Positions 63,787 through 64,000 of a stretch of 64,000 nucleotides of DNA are shown in pieces. Below the pieces are notes generated by a model. It was not told the origin of the DNA and did no database searches. It worked only from the letters and a program-made list of their open reading frames with translations. Both the position numbers and the translations under genes were made by a program. Where the stretch lies: positions 2,728,001 through 2,792,000 of the forward strand of contig NZ_CP014945.1 in the NCBI RefSeq assembly GCF_001606025.1, in the 5' to 3' direction. Within the stretch, counting starts at the first letter, position 1. Each line of letters starts with the position of its first letter. The stretch is from Psychrobacter alimentarius (GTDB lineage Bacteria > Pseudomonadota > Gammaproteobacteria > Pseudomonadales > Moraxellaceae).

Positions 63787-64000
63787 TTACCTCATCCCTA
63801 AGAATTTTTTGATGGCACCATAAAATTTATTAGGCTTTTTTTCAACAACGATTTGTTCTTTCACTGGCTCTGATTCAGTAATACTCAATAAGCCCGACTG
63901 GTCAAATGCTCTGATCATTTGTGTGACTTCATGTGGCGCTCCAAATTCACCACTATTAGCCAATGCATTGAATGGATAAGGTTTTTTGGTCAATTTAATG
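63787..64000 (-). CDS. C-terminal part of an unknown protein, first of GTPase operon
   Basis: The frame is open at the window end, so only the last about 71 residues are visible. [30 protein letters not shown] and a basic C-terminus ([14 protein letters not shown]) suggest an amphipathic helix near the end. No domain can be named from this piece. The stop lies 4 bp from the GTPase TTG start. Confidence 0.65.
   Translation of the reverse strand, partial: IKLTKKPYPFNALANSGEFGAPHEVTQMIRAFDQSGLLSITESEPVKEQIVVEKKPNKFYGAIKKFLGMR

Noticed and set aside
1..64000. tRNA genes, prophage or integrated plasmid segments
   Set aside because: I saw no cloverleaf-like sequence, integrase, transposase or phage structural gene anywhere in the window by eye; a tRNAscan or IS search would be decisive.

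Overview
The window looks like chromosome of a Moraxellaceae gammaproteobacterium, most likely Psychrobacter. This is inferred from recognisable protein families, gene order and moderate-to-low GC, not from a database search. Most of it is housekeeping sequence. I see no rRNA, tRNA, CRISPR array, prophage or intact insertion sequence.

Layout. 1-1.5 kb holds the 3' end of recA and recX. 1.5-6.2 kb has a DASS-type anion transporter, a YidB-like protein, a ygfX-like/sdhE pair whose spacer carries ten perfect copies of an 8-bp repeat, and folP. 6.4-9.9 kb has ftsH, rlmE and the divergent yhbY. 10.1-12.5 kb has a DOMON-like protein, a secreted CHAP/NlpC-like cysteine hydrolase candidate and a dciA-like gene. 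12.8-22 kb is the distal dcw cluster, all on the minus strand and transcribed murG, murC, ddl, ftsQ, ftsA, ftsZ, lpxC, with a 500-bp gap between ddl and ftsQ. 22.3-26 kb has gshB, pyrE, an unrecognised 330-residue protein and a YeeZ-like protein. 26.2-33.7 kb has a DUF4105 protein with a barrel-like C-terminus, ampD, murJ, a lipoprotein, a GNAT acetyltransferase and ribF.

33.8-43.5 kb has a DUF2789 protein, mdh, a ribonuclease-T2-like protein lacking its catalytic residues, the lytic transglycosylase slt, miaB, an SDR oxidoreductase, and rtcB with a small basic protein downstream. After a gene-poor AT-rich stretch, 44.3-52.7 kb has a LysE exporter, argE, a nucleoside deaminase, ygfB-like, coiled-coil and zapA genes, and glyS/glyQ. 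53.1-56.5 kb has a PspC-like protein, a nicotinamide riboside salvage pair (NadR-like enzyme plus pnuC) and an Mpo1-like membrane protein. 56.5-62.8 kb is a redox/stress neighbourhood: nitroreductase, two pirins, small GNAT, YoaK-like protein, FMN reductase, DoxX and a divergent LysR regulator. The window ends in a roadblock-protein/Ras-like GTPase operon that continues past the edge.

How it works together. Peptidoglycan is covered from precursor synthesis (murC, murG, ddl) and flipping (murJ) to turnover (slt, ampD) and septation (ftsQAZ, zapA). NAD salvage is covered by NadR-like and pnuC, flavin cofactors by ribF, and glutathione by gshB. The least ordinary signals are the catalytically degenerate RNase-T2-like protein, a 20-bp near-identical inverted-repeat site shared by the lysR/doxX and pirin/GNAT intergenic regions, dispersed 70-150 bp palindromic elements, the 8-bp tandem repeat, the DUF4105-barrel protein, and the GTPase/roadblock module. 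I found no clear wholly new multi-gene system.
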